64,000 nucleotides of DNA, taken from positions 62,001 through 126,000 of the forward strand of contig NZ_SSNY01000006.1 of the NCBI RefSeq assembly GCF_004801285.1, given 5' to 3'. The stretch comes from Ollibium composti. Its GTDB lineage: Bacteria; Pseudomonadota; Alphaproteobacteria; Rhizobiales; Rhizobiaceae. This document shows positions 1-8,522 of this stretch, piece after piece (position 1 is the stretch's first letter; each line of letters starts with the position of its first letter). The notes beneath the pieces were generated by a model, which saw only the letters and a program-made list of their open reading frames with translations, searched no databases and had not been told where the DNA came from. The position numbers and the translations under genes are program-made.

Positions 1-1269
1 CGCGGCCTCGACCTTGTGGCGCAAAAGGCTGCGGCGGAAATGGCGCAGGCCGCCGATGACCCACAGCATGCCGAAGCCATGGATGGTGTCGGTGCGGATG
101 CGCCGACCGCGATCGACGAAGCGGTTGAGCGTCTTCATCAGGCCCGGTCGTGCCTCGATGGCTGCGCCCAGCCCCGCCGGCATCAGGCCCACGATCTCCT
201 CCATGCGCGGGTGGAAATATTCCGTCGTGGCGAGCGTCTGGCTGTCGGCCAGCTTCACCTCGGCGCGCACGCGGTCGGCGCGGCCGGCACGGGTCTTCAG
301 GTCGGCGACGCGCACGATGTCGTCATAGACCATGGCGTTGGCGAGATACTTCGCCGCCTCACGCGAAAAGGCGAAATCTTGTCCCGCGTTGTCGGCAGCG
401 ACAAGCCGCTCGATCTGGGCGAGGTATTCATCGCCATAGGCGAGGTCGAGGAAGTCCACCGTCTTGCGCAGGCCGGGCTCCGCCATCTCGCGGACCGGTT
501 CCGGCAGCGCGGCGGCGCGGCCGAGAAGCGCCTGCCAGCCTTGCGCCAGCCGCTGCGGGATGACGGTCGCGCGCGCTCCCGCAGGCTTGACTGCGGCTTC
601 GCCATCGCCGGTCGTGCCGGCCGCCCGGTCATAGGCCAGTGCGAAGGCGGCGAGGCTCGCCTGCGCCCCCTTGCCGCCGGCGCCGACGGTGGCCTCGAAC
701 GCCTCGCGCGAAAAGGGCAGTTCGCCCGAACCGGCGAGCGCGCCGAACAGGCTGGCCGAGACGACGCTGCCGGCCTTCTTCGCCATCGTCTCCATGTCGA
801 AATGGATGAAGCGGCGGGCGGCCTCGCCGGCGCGGCGGATCACCGTGTCGGAATCGGCGCGGCCGTCGCCCGGCACGATCTTTTCCGACACCGCCAGCAT
901 GCGGTGGCTGGAGGCGATCAGCGTCGTGCGCTCCGGCGTCACGAAGCCGCGCAGCACCGCGCGGCCGGCTTCCGCCAGTTCGGCGGCGATGAGGATATCG
1001 ACGTCGCCGGGCGAAGGGCTGAGCGACAGCACCGGCTCGTCGTGCGGCCGCGCCGGATCGCGCGGCATCATCTCGACATAATAGATGGTGGCGCCGGTGC
1101 GTTGCGCCACGCCGGCGACGGAGGTGGACTGCACATGCCACCCGGCGCGCTGGGCGACGTCAGTCACCCAGCCCGACAGCACGCCGCCGCCCTGGCCGCC
1201 GACGGCGAGGATGCAGATCTTGATGATGCGGCCGGTCGTATCCGGCCCTTCAGGCAGACCGAGTTTCAT
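1..1269 (-). CDS. Indolepyruvate:ferredoxin oxidoreductase-type subunit beta (partial, runs off left edge)
   Basis: Reading leftward from the ATG at 1269 the frame stays open to base 1, so at least 423 codons are present and the C-terminus lies outside the window. Residues about 17-28 contain the glycine-rich GGQGGGVLSGW motif typical of the gamma/beta-type subunit of 2-oxoacid:ferredoxin oxidoreductases, followed by the SVAGVAQRTGAT stretch found in IorB-like proteins. The protein is much longer than a classical IorB of about 200 residues and fits the long 'indolepyruvate oxidoreductase subunit beta family' form. Its ATG overlaps the stop of the alpha-subunit gene (ATGA), so the two are translationally coupled. 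Expected role: cytoplasmic oxidative decarboxylation of an aryl 2-oxoacid to the acyl-CoA. The actual substrate is not readable from sequence. Confidence 0.85.
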   Translation of the reverse strand, partial: MKLGLPEGPDTTGRIIKICILAVGGQGGGVLSGWVTDVAQRAGWHVQSTSVAGVAQRTGATIYYVEMMPRDPARPHDEPVLSLSPSPGDVDILIAAELAEAGRAVLRGFVTPERTTLIASSHRMLAVSEKIVPGDGRADSDTVIRRAGEAARRFIHFDMETMAKKAGSVVSASLFGALAGSGELPFSREAFEATVGAGGKGAQASLAAFALAYDRAAGTTGDGEAAVKPAGARATVIPQRLAQGWQALLGRAAALPEPVREMAEPGLRKTVDFLDLAYGDEYLAQIERLVAADNAGQDFAFSREAAKYLANAMVYDDIVRVADLKTRAGRADRVRAEVKLADSQTLATTEYFHPRMEEIVGLMPAGLGAAIEARPGLMKTLNRFVDRGRRIRTDTIHGFGMLWVIGGLRHFRRSLLRHKVEAA

Positions 1270-3419
1270 GCCGCCTGCTCCCCGAAGACCGGCCGGCCGC
1301 GTTCGCGCCAGCGTTGCAGCGTCGAGATGACCCGCTGCCTGAGCCCGAACAGGAACCGGTCCCAGCCGGTCGGATTCGACACCACGTCGGCCTGGTAGAA
1401 GGAGGGGCACAGCACGGCGGCGTCCGCCACCTCGCCGCAATTGCCGCAGCCGACGCAATTCTCGTCGATGGAGGCGACCGGATCGTCGCGCAGCGGGTCG
1501 TCGAGGTGCTTGACCGTCAGCGACGGGCAGCCGGACAGCCGCATGCAGGCGTGGTCGCCGGTGCAGACGTCCTCGTCGACGCCGAACTTGGTCTTCACCA
1601 TGCGCTTGCCTTCGGCCGCCATCTTCTTCTTCAGCGGCGCCTCGCGGCGCTGGCGGTTCAGCATGCACTCGGAGGAGGCTACGATGACTTTCGGCCCCTT
1701 CTCCTCGGTGGTCAGCGCCTCCTTCAACGCGTCGCGCATGGCGCCGACGTCGTAGGTGCGCTCGATGTGGCGCACCCAGTTCACACCCATGCCCTTGATC
1801 GCCTCGGTGATCGGATGCTTGGTCGATTTCGTCCGGTTGTTGGCGCGCGAGGACAGAATATCCTGCCCGCCGGTGGCGGCGGAATAGTAATTGTCCACCA
1901 CCACGATGACGCCGTCGTTCTTGTTGAAGACGGCGTTGCCGATGGAGGAGGTCAGGCCGTTGTGCCAGAAGCCGCCGTCGCCGACGAAGGAGATGGAACG
2001 GCGCTTGGCGTCCGGCGAATTGAAGGCCGAGGCCGAGGCAGGGCCAAGTCCGTAGCCCATCGTCGTCGCGCCCAGTTCGAAGGGCGGCATGATCGAGAAC
2101 AGATGGCAGCCGATGTCGGAGGCGATGTGGTGCTGGCCGAGTTCCTGTTCGGCCAGCTTGGTGGCAGCGAAGATCGGCCGCTCCGGGCAGCCGACACAGA
2201 AGCCCGGCGGCCGCGCCGGTACGGTCCTGGCGAGGTCGTCGTAGATCGGCGGCGCCGGCACGTTGGGCGCGCGGATTTCCGGCGCCAGCATGTCGCCGGC
2301 GTGCTGGCGCAGGAAGGCGCCGATACCGTCGAGCATCACCTGGCCGGTGTATTCGCCGGCCATCGGCAGCAGGCCCTTGCCTTCCAGCTTCACCGAGGCG
2401 CCGGCCTTGTAGAGCATGGAGCCTAGTTCCTGCTCGAGATAGTCCGGGTGGCCTTCCTCGACCACCAGAACCGCTTCCTTGTCGGCGCAGAAGCCGACCA
2501 GCTCGTCCTCGACCAGCGGATAGGTGACGTTGAGCACATGCAGCGGCACCTCGGTGTCGCCATAGGCGTCGGCGAGGCCGAGCCGCTGCAGGGCGCGGAT
2601 GACGCCGTTGTACATGCCGCCCTGCATGACGATGCCGACCGGGCCGTTGCCGCCGAACGTTTCGTTCAACTTATGGCGCCTGATGTAGTCGATGGCCGCC
2701 GGCCGCCGCTTGGTGATCTTCTCCTTCTCGTGCAGGAAGGAAGCGGGCGGCAAAACGATGCGCTGGGTATCGCGGCGCGGGTTTTCCAGCGCCTCGGCCA
2801 CCGTCATGGTGGGGCGTTTGTTGTCCTTGGCGGTGAAGGAGCCGTGCACGTGGCAGCAGCGGATGCGCACCTGCAGCATGACTGGCGTGTTCGAGGCTTC
2901 CGACATCTCGAAGCCGTGCTCGACGGCGGCGACGATGGAGGGCAGGTTCGGCCGCGGATCGAGCAACCAGACCTGGCTCTTCATGGCGAAGGCATGGCTG
3001 CGCTCCTGCATGATGGAGGAGCCTTCGCCGTAATCCTCGCCGACGATGATGAGCGCGCCGCCGGTGACGCCGCCGGACGAAAGATTGGCAAGAGCGTCGG
3101 AGGCGACGTTGGTGCCGACAGTCGACTTGAAGGTGGCGGCACCGCGGATCGGGTAGTGCACGGAGGCCGCCAGCATGGCGGTGGCGGTGGCTTCCGAGGC
3201 GCTCGCCTCGAAATGCACGCCGAGTTCGCCGAGGATTTCCTGCGCGTCGGCCAACACGTCCATCAGGTGGCTGATCGGCGCGCCCTGGTAGCCGCCGACA
3301 TAGCCGACGCCGCATTGCAGCAGCGCCTTGGTGATGGCGAGAATACCTTCGCCGGTGAACTCCTCGCCGGCGCCGAGCTTCAGCTTCTTCACCTCTTTGG
3401 CGAACGATCTCTCGGCCAT
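1266..3419 (-). CDS. iorA: Indolepyruvate:ferredoxin oxidoreductase-type subunit alpha (ThDP and Fe-S)
   Basis: The product is 717 residues. The N-terminal half is the pyrimidine-binding/transketolase-like part of 2-oxoacid:ferredoxin oxidoreductases. A thiamine diphosphate motif follows (FVGDGGFWHNG ... VVVDNYYSAATGG). The C-terminal 120 residues hold cysteine clusters of the ferredoxin type (CTGDHAC...GCP and CVGCGNC...LCP). This is the domain order of IorA. The start at 3419 has a GAGGAG ribosome site about 8 bases upstream. The gene lies 31 bp after marR and overlaps the beta-subunit gene, so it belongs to the leftward operon cyclase-FAD oxidoreductase-marR-iorA-iorB. The archaeal enzyme acts on indolepyruvate and other arylpyruvates. 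Here the neighbours suggest a dedicated catabolic role rather than general amino acid turnover, which is inference. Confidence 0.88.
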   Translation of the reverse strand: MAERSFAKEVKKLKLGAGEEFTGEGILAITKALLQCGVGYVGGYQGAPISHLMDVLADAQEILGELGVHFEASASEATATAMLAASVHYPIRGAATFKSTVGTNVASDALANLSSGGVTGGALIIVGEDYGEGSSIMQERSHAFAMKSQVWLLDPRPNLPSIVAAVEHGFEMSEASNTPVMLQVRIRCCHVHGSFTAKDNKRPTMTVAEALENPRRDTQRIVLPPASFLHEKEKITKRRPAAIDYIRRHKLNETFGGNGPVGIVMQGGMYNGVIRALQRLGLADAYGDTEVPLHVLNVTYPLVEDELVGFCADKEAVLVVEEGHPDYLEQELGSMLYKAGASVKLEGKGLLPMAGEYTGQVMLDGIGAFLRQHAGDMLAPEIRAPNVPAPPIYDDLARTVPARPPGFCVGCPERPIFAATKLAEQELGQHHIASDIGCHLFSIMPPFELGATTMGYGLGPASASAFNSPDAKRRSISFVGDGGFWHNGLTSSIGNAVFNKNDGVIVVVDNYYSAATGGQDILSSRANNRTKSTKHPITEAIKGMGVNWVRHIERTYDVGAMRDALKEALTTEEKGPKVIVASSECMLNRQRREAPLKKKMAAEGKRMVKTKFGVDEDVCTGDHACMRLSGCPSLTVKHLDDPLRDDPVASIDENCVGCGNCGEVADAAVLCPSFYQADVVSNPTGWDRFLFGLRQRVISTLQRWRERGRPVFGEQAA

Positions 3420-3450
3420 TGGGTCATCTCCTCAGATTTGTGCCGGCGCC

Positions 3451-3936
3451 TCAGAAGTCGTGCTTGCGGATGTTGCGCAGCATCTTCTGCAGCGTCGCCA
3501 CGAAAGCGGCACGTTCCTCGGCGTCGATGCCCTTGAACATGCGCGCATAGCTCTTGCGCATCGTCGGCCACAGCGTCTCGAAGGCGGCACGCCCCGCCTC
3601 GGTGACGGAGACGCGGGTGGCGCGGTTGTCGGCGGGATCGGCGATGCGACGCACCAGCCCGTCGGCCTCCAGCGAATCCAGCGCGCGGCTCAGCGTCGAT
3701 TGCTCGGCCACCGCATAGACCGCCAGTTGCGAGATCGTCGGCCCCTCGATGACGGACAGCACCGCCAGCGCCCGCATCTTCGGCGTCGTCAGGCCGAGCT
3801 TGGCAAGGTCGTGGCGCAGCGAAGCGTTGTAGCGGCCCATGATGCGGTTCATCAGGTAAGGCGCGAACTGTTGCAGGCCGATCTCGCCGAGGCGCGGGCC
3901 TTCCGCCTGTTCGCCGATGGTTGCGCGGTCGTTCAT
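3451..3936 (-). CDS. MarR-family transcriptional regulator
   Basis: The product is 161 residues with a winged helix-turn-helix of MarR type: TISQLAVYAVAEQSTLSRALDSLE as the helix-turn-helix and LVRRIADPADNRATRVSVTEAG as the wing, the D-x-R-x wing pattern being characteristic. The ATG at 3936 is preceded by AAGGAG five bases upstream and overlaps the stop of the FAD oxidoreductase gene (ATGA), so the regulator is co-translated with its operon. MarR proteins usually repress a catabolic operon and release DNA on binding its substrate. Two inverted repeats in the divergent promoter at 6409-6440 are the natural candidate targets. That link is inference. Confidence 0.88.
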   Translation of the reverse strand: MNDRATIGEQAEGPRLGEIGLQQFAPYLMNRIMGRYNASLRHDLAKLGLTTPKMRALAVLSVIEGPTISQLAVYAVAEQSTLSRALDSLEADGLVRRIADPADNRATRVSVTEAGRAAFETLWPTMRKSYARMFKGIDAEERAAFVATLQKMLRNIRKHDF

Positions 3937-5498
3937 CCGAACTCCTTGGCAACGAGGAAGCCCGAGCCGCCGCCGAGGCCCGGCCCCGGATGGGTGGAGG
4001 CACCGATGTGATAGAGGGAGCGGATCGCCGTGCGGTGGTTGACCGAACCGGCGAGGGGACGCCAGACGAAGAACTGGTCGATGGTGCAGGCGCCGCCGTA
4101 CGGGTCGCCGCCGACGAGATTGACGTTCATCGCCTCCAGATCGGCAGGAGAATAGGCGCGCCGCGCCAGCACGGTTTCGCGGAAGCCCTCGATGTGGTTG
4201 GCGAGGATCGCCTCGATGCGGTCGGCGAAGGCTTCGCGCGTCGCCGCATCCCAGGTCCCTTGGGTCGGGATGGTGCCTGCCGCATCGCCCTTGATGGCGC
4301 GCGGCGCGTCCGGCACCTGGATCCACAGGATCGCCTTGCCTTCCGGACAACGCGACGGATCGAGCGCCGCCGGCTGGCCGACGCACAGCGTCGGTGTTTG
4401 AGGCAGCATGCCGCGCGTCGCCTCGTTGTGCGATTTCGAGACGGCGTCGATGCCGTCGGTAAGATGGGTGAGCGCGACTTTTTCGAGCCCTTGCGTCTTC
4501 CAGCGCGGCGCGTGGTCGAGCGCATAGTGAAGCTGGAAATCGCCGCGGCCATGGCGATAGGCGCGCGTCGCCTCGCGCGCGGGGGGCGGTGCGTCGGAGC
4601 CCAGCAGCCGGCCGTAAAGCTGACTTGGCGGAACCGAGGCGATGACGGATTTTTTCGCTTCGATCTCCTGCCCGCCGGCAAGCCGCACGCCGACCGCCTT
4701 GCCGCCGCGCACCAGGATGCGCTCGACATCGGCGCTGGTCCGAATCTCGCCGCCGTGTTCCTCGATGAGGCCGCGAAACGCGTCCGCCGCCTTGCCGGCA
4801 CCACCCTTGACGATGGGCGCGCCCGCCGCCTCCAGCGCGAAGGCGACGACCTTGCCCATCTCGGCCGAATAGGTGTCTTCCGGCGATAGGCCGCAATGCA
4901 GCGTCCAGGGCGCGTAGAGCGCCTGGATTTGCGGCGAGGCATAGCCTGTCTCCAGCCAGCCGCGTGCCGGCCTGAGCGCCGTGCCGAAGTAATCGACCAG
5001 CCCGCGCAGGCCGCGCCGCCAGGCCTCGCGCGCCAGCAGCTTCGCCGTGGCGAAACTCCACAACTGCCCGCCGAGCAGGCCGAACAGCAGCGGCGCATTG
5101 GCTTCGATCGAACCGACGTCGGCGGCGTGGCGGTCGCCGTCGCCCGCCGCCAGCGTGTTGAAGGCCGCGACGTTGGCGGCGCGGTCCATCGTCAGCACGG
5201 CGCTGGAGCCGTCCGGCCTGAGCACCGCCGTCGGATGCGGCGTATGGCAGAATTCGAGCCCGTGGCGGGCAAGGTCCTGACCGAGCGCGGCATGGGCCGG
5301 ACCGGTCAGGAACAGCACGAAGGTGGCCGCCATCACGTCATGCGTGAAGCCGGGAAGCGTGGCGGCGCTGCTCATCATGCAGCCGCCGAGACGCTCCTCG
5401 CGCTCCAAGAGCAGCACCGACGCGCCCTGCCTGGCCAGCATCGCTGCCGCCACCAGTCCGTTGATGCCGCTGCCGATGATAACGTGATCGTGGGCCAC
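3933..5498 (-). CDS. Phytoene-dehydrogenase-like NAD(P)/FAD oxidoreductase (paralogue 1)
   Basis: The product is 521 residues. The N-terminus shows a dinucleotide fold, VIIGSGINGLVAAAMLARQG, followed by the acidic LLLERE ribose-binding end and GG, as in the amine-oxidase/phytoene-desaturase superfamily. The C-terminus has the second FAD contact, GPGLGGGSGF. It shares long similarity with the protein encoded at 6447-8015, including VGQPAALDPSRCPEGKAILWIQ-like and NLVGGDPYGG-like segments, so the pair are diverged paralogues on the two arms of one divergent locus. It begins 16 bp after the cyclase gene. Members of this branch are generally of unknown substrate and carotenoid desaturation is unlikely here. 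A dehydrogenase or isomerase step in a catabolic route is inferred. Confidence 0.8.
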   Translation of the reverse strand: MAHDHVIIGSGINGLVAAAMLARQGASVLLLEREERLGGCMMSSAATLPGFTHDVMAATFVLFLTGPAHAALGQDLARHGLEFCHTPHPTAVLRPDGSSAVLTMDRAANVAAFNTLAAGDGDRHAADVGSIEANAPLLFGLLGGQLWSFATAKLLAREAWRRGLRGLVDYFGTALRPARGWLETGYASPQIQALYAPWTLHCGLSPEDTYSAEMGKVVAFALEAAGAPIVKGGAGKAADAFRGLIEEHGGEIRTSADVERILVRGGKAVGVRLAGGQEIEAKKSVIASVPPSQLYGRLLGSDAPPPAREATRAYRHGRGDFQLHYALDHAPRWKTQGLEKVALTHLTDGIDAVSKSHNEATRGMLPQTPTLCVGQPAALDPSRCPEGKAILWIQVPDAPRAIKGDAAGTIPTQGTWDAATREAFADRIEAILANHIEGFRETVLARRAYSPADLEAMNVNLVGGDPYGGACTIDQFFVWRPLAGSVNHRTAIRSLYHIGASTHPGPGLGGGSGFLVAKEFG

Positions 5499-5514
5499 GG
5501 TCGTCGGCCCGCGA

Positions 5515-6306
5515 TCAGGCCCGCGGCACCAGTGCGAGCGCGCGGATCGGGCTGCCGGTGCCGTGGACGATCTTCAGCGGCGCCGCGATCAGGATAGCGC
5601 CCTTGGCCGGCAACTTGTCGAGGTTGCACAGGCTGGCGAGGCCGTAACGATTGGCCTTGTGCATTATGTTGTGGGCCGGGAAGGGCGGCGTCATGCCGCC
5701 GGCCGCGCCCGCGTCGGTGCCGATGCACTGCGTGCCCCAGCCGATGGCGCCGCGCTCGATGATGTACTCGATGCAGTCCACCGTCGGGCCCGGCGAATGC
5801 GGACCATTGGCATCGGCATTGAGGAAGGTCTCCTCCGAGCCGTTGCGCTTGTCCCAGTCGGTGCGCATGACCACCCACTCGCCCTTGCCGATGGCCCCGT
5901 GCTTGGCTTCCCAGGCCTTCACGCCGTCGGCGGTCAGCAGGAAGTCATGGTTCTTCGCCGATTCCGCCGAGCAGTCGATGACGTTGACCGGCGCCACGAA
6001 ATTGCGCGGCGCGATGGTGTCGGTGTAGCCGTCGGAATAATCCTTGCCGGTGATCCAATGGTGCGGCGCGTCGAAATGCGTGCCGGAATGCTCGCCGATC
6101 TTCAGCCAGTTCCAGGCCCAGAACGGCCCGTCCTTGTCGTACTCCGAGATGGAATGGATTTCGATCTTCGGCGTGTCCTTGGCCAGTTCCGGCGGCAGCT
6201 TCAAAAGCGGCGTATCCGGTCCGAGCGGCGCCGACAGGTCGACGACCTCGACCTTTCCACTCAACAAAAGCTCGGCCAGGCTGGCGAGCGCGCTTGCTGC
6301 GGTCAT
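5515..6306 (-). CDS. Cyclase-family (kynurenine-formamidase-like) metal-dependent hydrolase
   Basis: The product is 263 residues. The hallmark metal-binding motif HSGTHFDAPHHW is at roughly residues 73-84, with the upstream LSAPLGPDTPLLKLP and the downstream CIGTDAGAAGG segment of the putative cyclase/KynB superfamily. These enzymes hydrolyse amides, lactones or formamides using a metal bound by the His/Asp motif. The ATG at 6306 has a strong AGGAGG site seven bases upstream. It is the first gene of the leftward operon and reads away from the paralogous FAD oxidoreductase at 6447. Family members are often paired with RidA-type or amine-degrading enzymes. The substrate is unknown. Confidence 0.85.
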   Translation of the reverse strand: MTAASALASLAELLLSGKVEVVDLSAPLGPDTPLLKLPPELAKDTPKIEIHSISEYDKDGPFWAWNWLKIGEHSGTHFDAPHHWITGKDYSDGYTDTIAPRNFVAPVNVIDCSAESAKNHDFLLTADGVKAWEAKHGAIGKGEWVVMRTDWDKRNGSEETFLNADANGPHSPGPTVDCIEYIIERGAIGWGTQCIGTDAGAAGGMTPPFPAHNIMHKANRYGLASLCNLDKLPAKGAILIAAPLKIVHGTGSPIRALALVPRA

Positions 6307-6408
6307 GGATTTTCCTCCTGATTGCGTGTCGTGCGGACCCTGCGCCGGCTCGGCGATGCTTGCCGTTCGCGCCGGTTTTCCTCCACGAGAAGGCTAGACG
6401 AGTTTAGA

Positions 6409-6440
6409 TGCATATGCAAATATCATTTTAGGGGTAAAAT
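6409..6440. promoter_or_regulatory. Two inverted repeats in a divergent promoter region (candidate MarR operators)
   Basis: The 140-bp gap between the cyclase and the rightward FAD oxidoreductase is AT-rich against a GC-rich background. It contains a perfect 10-bp palindrome TGCATATGCA (6409-6418). It also contains ATTTTAGGGGTAAAAT (6425-6440), an inverted repeat with 6-bp arms that extends to 22 bp with one mismatch. The second overlaps the GGGG likely to serve as ribosome site of the gene starting at 6447. Assignment to the MarR regulator at 3451-3936 is inference. Confidence 0.45.
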
Positions 6441-6446
6441 AATTCC

Positions 6447-8015
6447 ATGGCCCAGTTCGATGCCATTTTCATTGGCGCGGGACACAACGCGCTCGCCGGT
6501 GCCGCGCATCTGACCAGGCGCGGTTGGAAGGTCGGGCTGTTCGAGGCCGCCGACCGTCCGGGCGGTGCCGTCAAGACGCTGGAACTGACGGAGCCGGGCT
6601 TCCGCCACGACCTCGCCGCCATGAACCTCAGCCTGTTCGCGGGCTCTGCTTTCAACAAGGTTTACGGCGCGGATCTGGCGAAACACGGGCTGGAGTTCGC
6701 GCCCGTGCAGGATTGTTTCGCCTCGGTGTTTCCAGGCGGGCGCTGGGTCGGCGTGTCGACCGACCTTGCCACTACTGTGGCGCGCATCCGCGCCTTTTCG
6801 GAGCGCGACGCGCGGACTTGGGAGAGCTTGGTCAAGGCGTTTCCGGCGCGCGCCGAACTGATCTTCTCGATCCTCGGCGGGCCGATGAAAAAGCGTGCAC
6901 TTGCACGTATCCTGTTTTCGCTGTGGCGAAAGGCGGGACTGTCAGGCGCGCTTGAACTGGGCCGTTTCCTGCTGTCCTCGCCGCGCGCGTGGCTGGACGA
7001 GACGTTCGAGAGCGCCGAGGTGAAGGCGCTGCTCGGCGCCTGGGGCCTGCATCTCGATTTCGCTCCCGACATCGCCGGCGGCGCCGTCTTCCCCTACCTC
7101 GAAGGCATGGCCAACCAGAGCTTCGGCATGGTGCTGGGCAAGGGCGGCGCCGACACGATGGTCAAGGCGCTGGCGGCGATGGTGGAAGCCGGCGGCGGCA
7201 CGATCGAATGCAACGCCCGCGTCGAGCGCGTGCTGACCGAGGGCGGCCGGGCAACCGGCGTGATGCTGGCCGACGGGCGCCGCATCGAGGCCCGTCGCGC
7301 TGTTATCGCCACCGTCGCGCCGGGCGCGCTGACGGGACTGCTGCCGCAGGGCTCGGGCGAGGCCGGCTTCGACGGCAAGATGCGCGCCTTCCGCCACGCG
7401 CCGGGCACGATGATGATCCATCTGGCGGTCGACTCGCTGCCGGACTGGTTCGATCCTGAACTCAAGCGCTTCGCCTATGTCCATGTGGCGCCGTCGCTCG
7501 ACGTCATGGCGCGCGCCTATCAGGAGGCGCAGGCCGGGCTGCTGCCGGCGGAGCCGGTCATCGTCGTCGGCCAGCCGACGGCTATCGATCCCGGCCGCGC
7601 GCCGGACGGCAAGCATATCCTCTGGCTGCAAACGCGCGTCGTGCCGGCCGAGATCAAGGGCGACGCGGCCGGCGTCATCGATGAGCGCGACTGGGAAGCG
7701 GTGCGGGAAATCTATGCCGACCGCGCCATCGCCATCATCGAGCGCCATGCGCCGGGCCTTTCGGCAAAAATCATCAGGCGCACGGTGATGAGCCCGCTCG
7801 ACCTCGAGCGCGGCAACACCAACCTGGTCGGCGGCGACCAGATCTGCGGCAGCCACCATCTGGCGCAGAACTTCCTGCTCCGTCCGGCGCCGGGCTTCGC
7901 CGACTGGAGCACGCCGGTGAAGAACTTCCATCTCGCCGGCGCCGCCACCTGGCCGGGCGCCGGCGTCGGCGCCGGATCGGGCTTCCTGCTCGCACGGCAA
8001 CTCGCCGGCGGATGA
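6447..8015 (+). CDS. Phytoene-dehydrogenase-like NAD(P)/FAD oxidoreductase (paralogue 2)
   Basis: The product is 522 residues. The N-terminal FAD fold is IFIGAGHNALAGAAHLTRRG with GLFEAADRPGGAV. The C-terminal FAD-binding end is WPGAGVGAGSGFLLA. It matches the protein encoded on the opposite strand at 3933-5498 in length, domain order and several internal blocks, so the two are paralogues that may act as successive or heteromeric oxidoreductases. The ATG at 6447 lies 13 bp after an AGGGG sequence that is itself inside an inverted repeat, so operator occupancy could also affect translation. It begins the rightward operon with RidA and the ABC importer. The substrate is unknown. Confidence 0.8.
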   Translation: MAQFDAIFIGAGHNALAGAAHLTRRGWKVGLFEAADRPGGAVKTLELTEPGFRHDLAAMNLSLFAGSAFNKVYGADLAKHGLEFAPVQDCFASVFPGGRWVGVSTDLATTVARIRAFSERDARTWESLVKAFPARAELIFSILGGPMKKRALARILFSLWRKAGLSGALELGRFLLSSPRAWLDETFESAEVKALLGAWGLHLDFAPDIAGGAVFPYLEGMANQSFGMVLGKGGADTMVKALAAMVEAGGGTIECNARVERVLTEGGRATGVMLADGRRIEARRAVIATVAPGALTGLLPQGSGEAGFDGKMRAFRHAPGTMMIHLAVDSLPDWFDPELKRFAYVHVAPSLDVMARAYQEAQAGLLPAEPVIVVGQPTAIDPGRAPDGKHILWLQTRVVPAEIKGDAAGVIDERDWEAVREIYADRAIAIIERHAPGLSAKIIRRTVMSPLDLERGNTNLVGGDQICGSHHLAQNFLLRPAPGFADWSTPVKNFHLAGAATWPGAGVGAGSGFLLARQLAGG

Positions 8016-8068
8016 ACATGCCGGGCGGTCGCCCGGCCTCCAACGCACGGATCAGCAAGGAATAGGCA

Positions 8069-8470
8069 ATGAAACGCAAGGCGATCAATCCCAGCAGCCT
8101 CTACCAGTCGGTGCCCTTCGGCTTTTCCCATGCGGTCGAGCAGAACGGCGGCCGCACGCTGCACCTTTCCGGCCAGGTCGCCTGGGACGGCGAGGGCAGG
8201 CTGGTCGGCGCGGGCGATCTCGTCGCCCAGACGCGGCAGGCGCTGGCCAACCTGAAGGTCGTCCTGGCCGAGGTCGGCGCGACGCCGGCCGATGTCGTGC
8301 GGCTCAGGACCTATGTCGTCAATCATTCGCCCGAAAAGCTCGGGCCGGTCACGGCCGAGATCGCCGCCTTCTACGGCGACGCGCTTCCGGCCGCCAACAC
8401 CTTCATCGGTGTTCAGGCGCTCGCGCTGCCGGACTTCCTGGTGGAAATCGAGGCCATCGCAGCTCTCTGA
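8069..8470 (+). CDS. RidA-family protein (enamine/imine deaminase or related)
   Basis: The product is 133 residues, the usual RidA/YjgF length. It retains the arginine of the VVRLRTYVVNH segment that contacts the substrate carboxylate in active RidA enzymes, and ends with the family pattern DFLVEIEAIAAL. RidA proteins hydrolyse reactive 2-aminoacrylate-type enamines/imines or act in degradation of N-containing compounds. It lies 53 bp after the FAD oxidoreductase and 52 bp before the importer gene, with an AAGGA site before the ATG. Its presence beside two FAD oxidoreductases and a cyclase-type amidohydrolase suggests the pathway passes through an imine, which is inference. Confidence 0.85.
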   Translation: MKRKAINPSSLYQSVPFGFSHAVEQNGGRTLHLSGQVAWDGEGRLVGAGDLVAQTRQALANLKVVLAEVGATPADVVRLRTYVVNHSPEKLGPVTAEIAAFYGDALPAANTFIGVQALALPDFLVEIEAIAAL

Positions 8471-8522
8471 GAAAGAGCCGGCCATCTCATCGTCAACAGG
8501 TCAATGCAAGGGGAACAACAGC

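Noticed and set aside
3933-8015. Carotenoid biosynthesis
   Set aside because: The FAD proteins have the phytoene-dehydrogenase-like fold, but no crtB, crtE or crtY homologue is nearby and the neighbours are catabolic.
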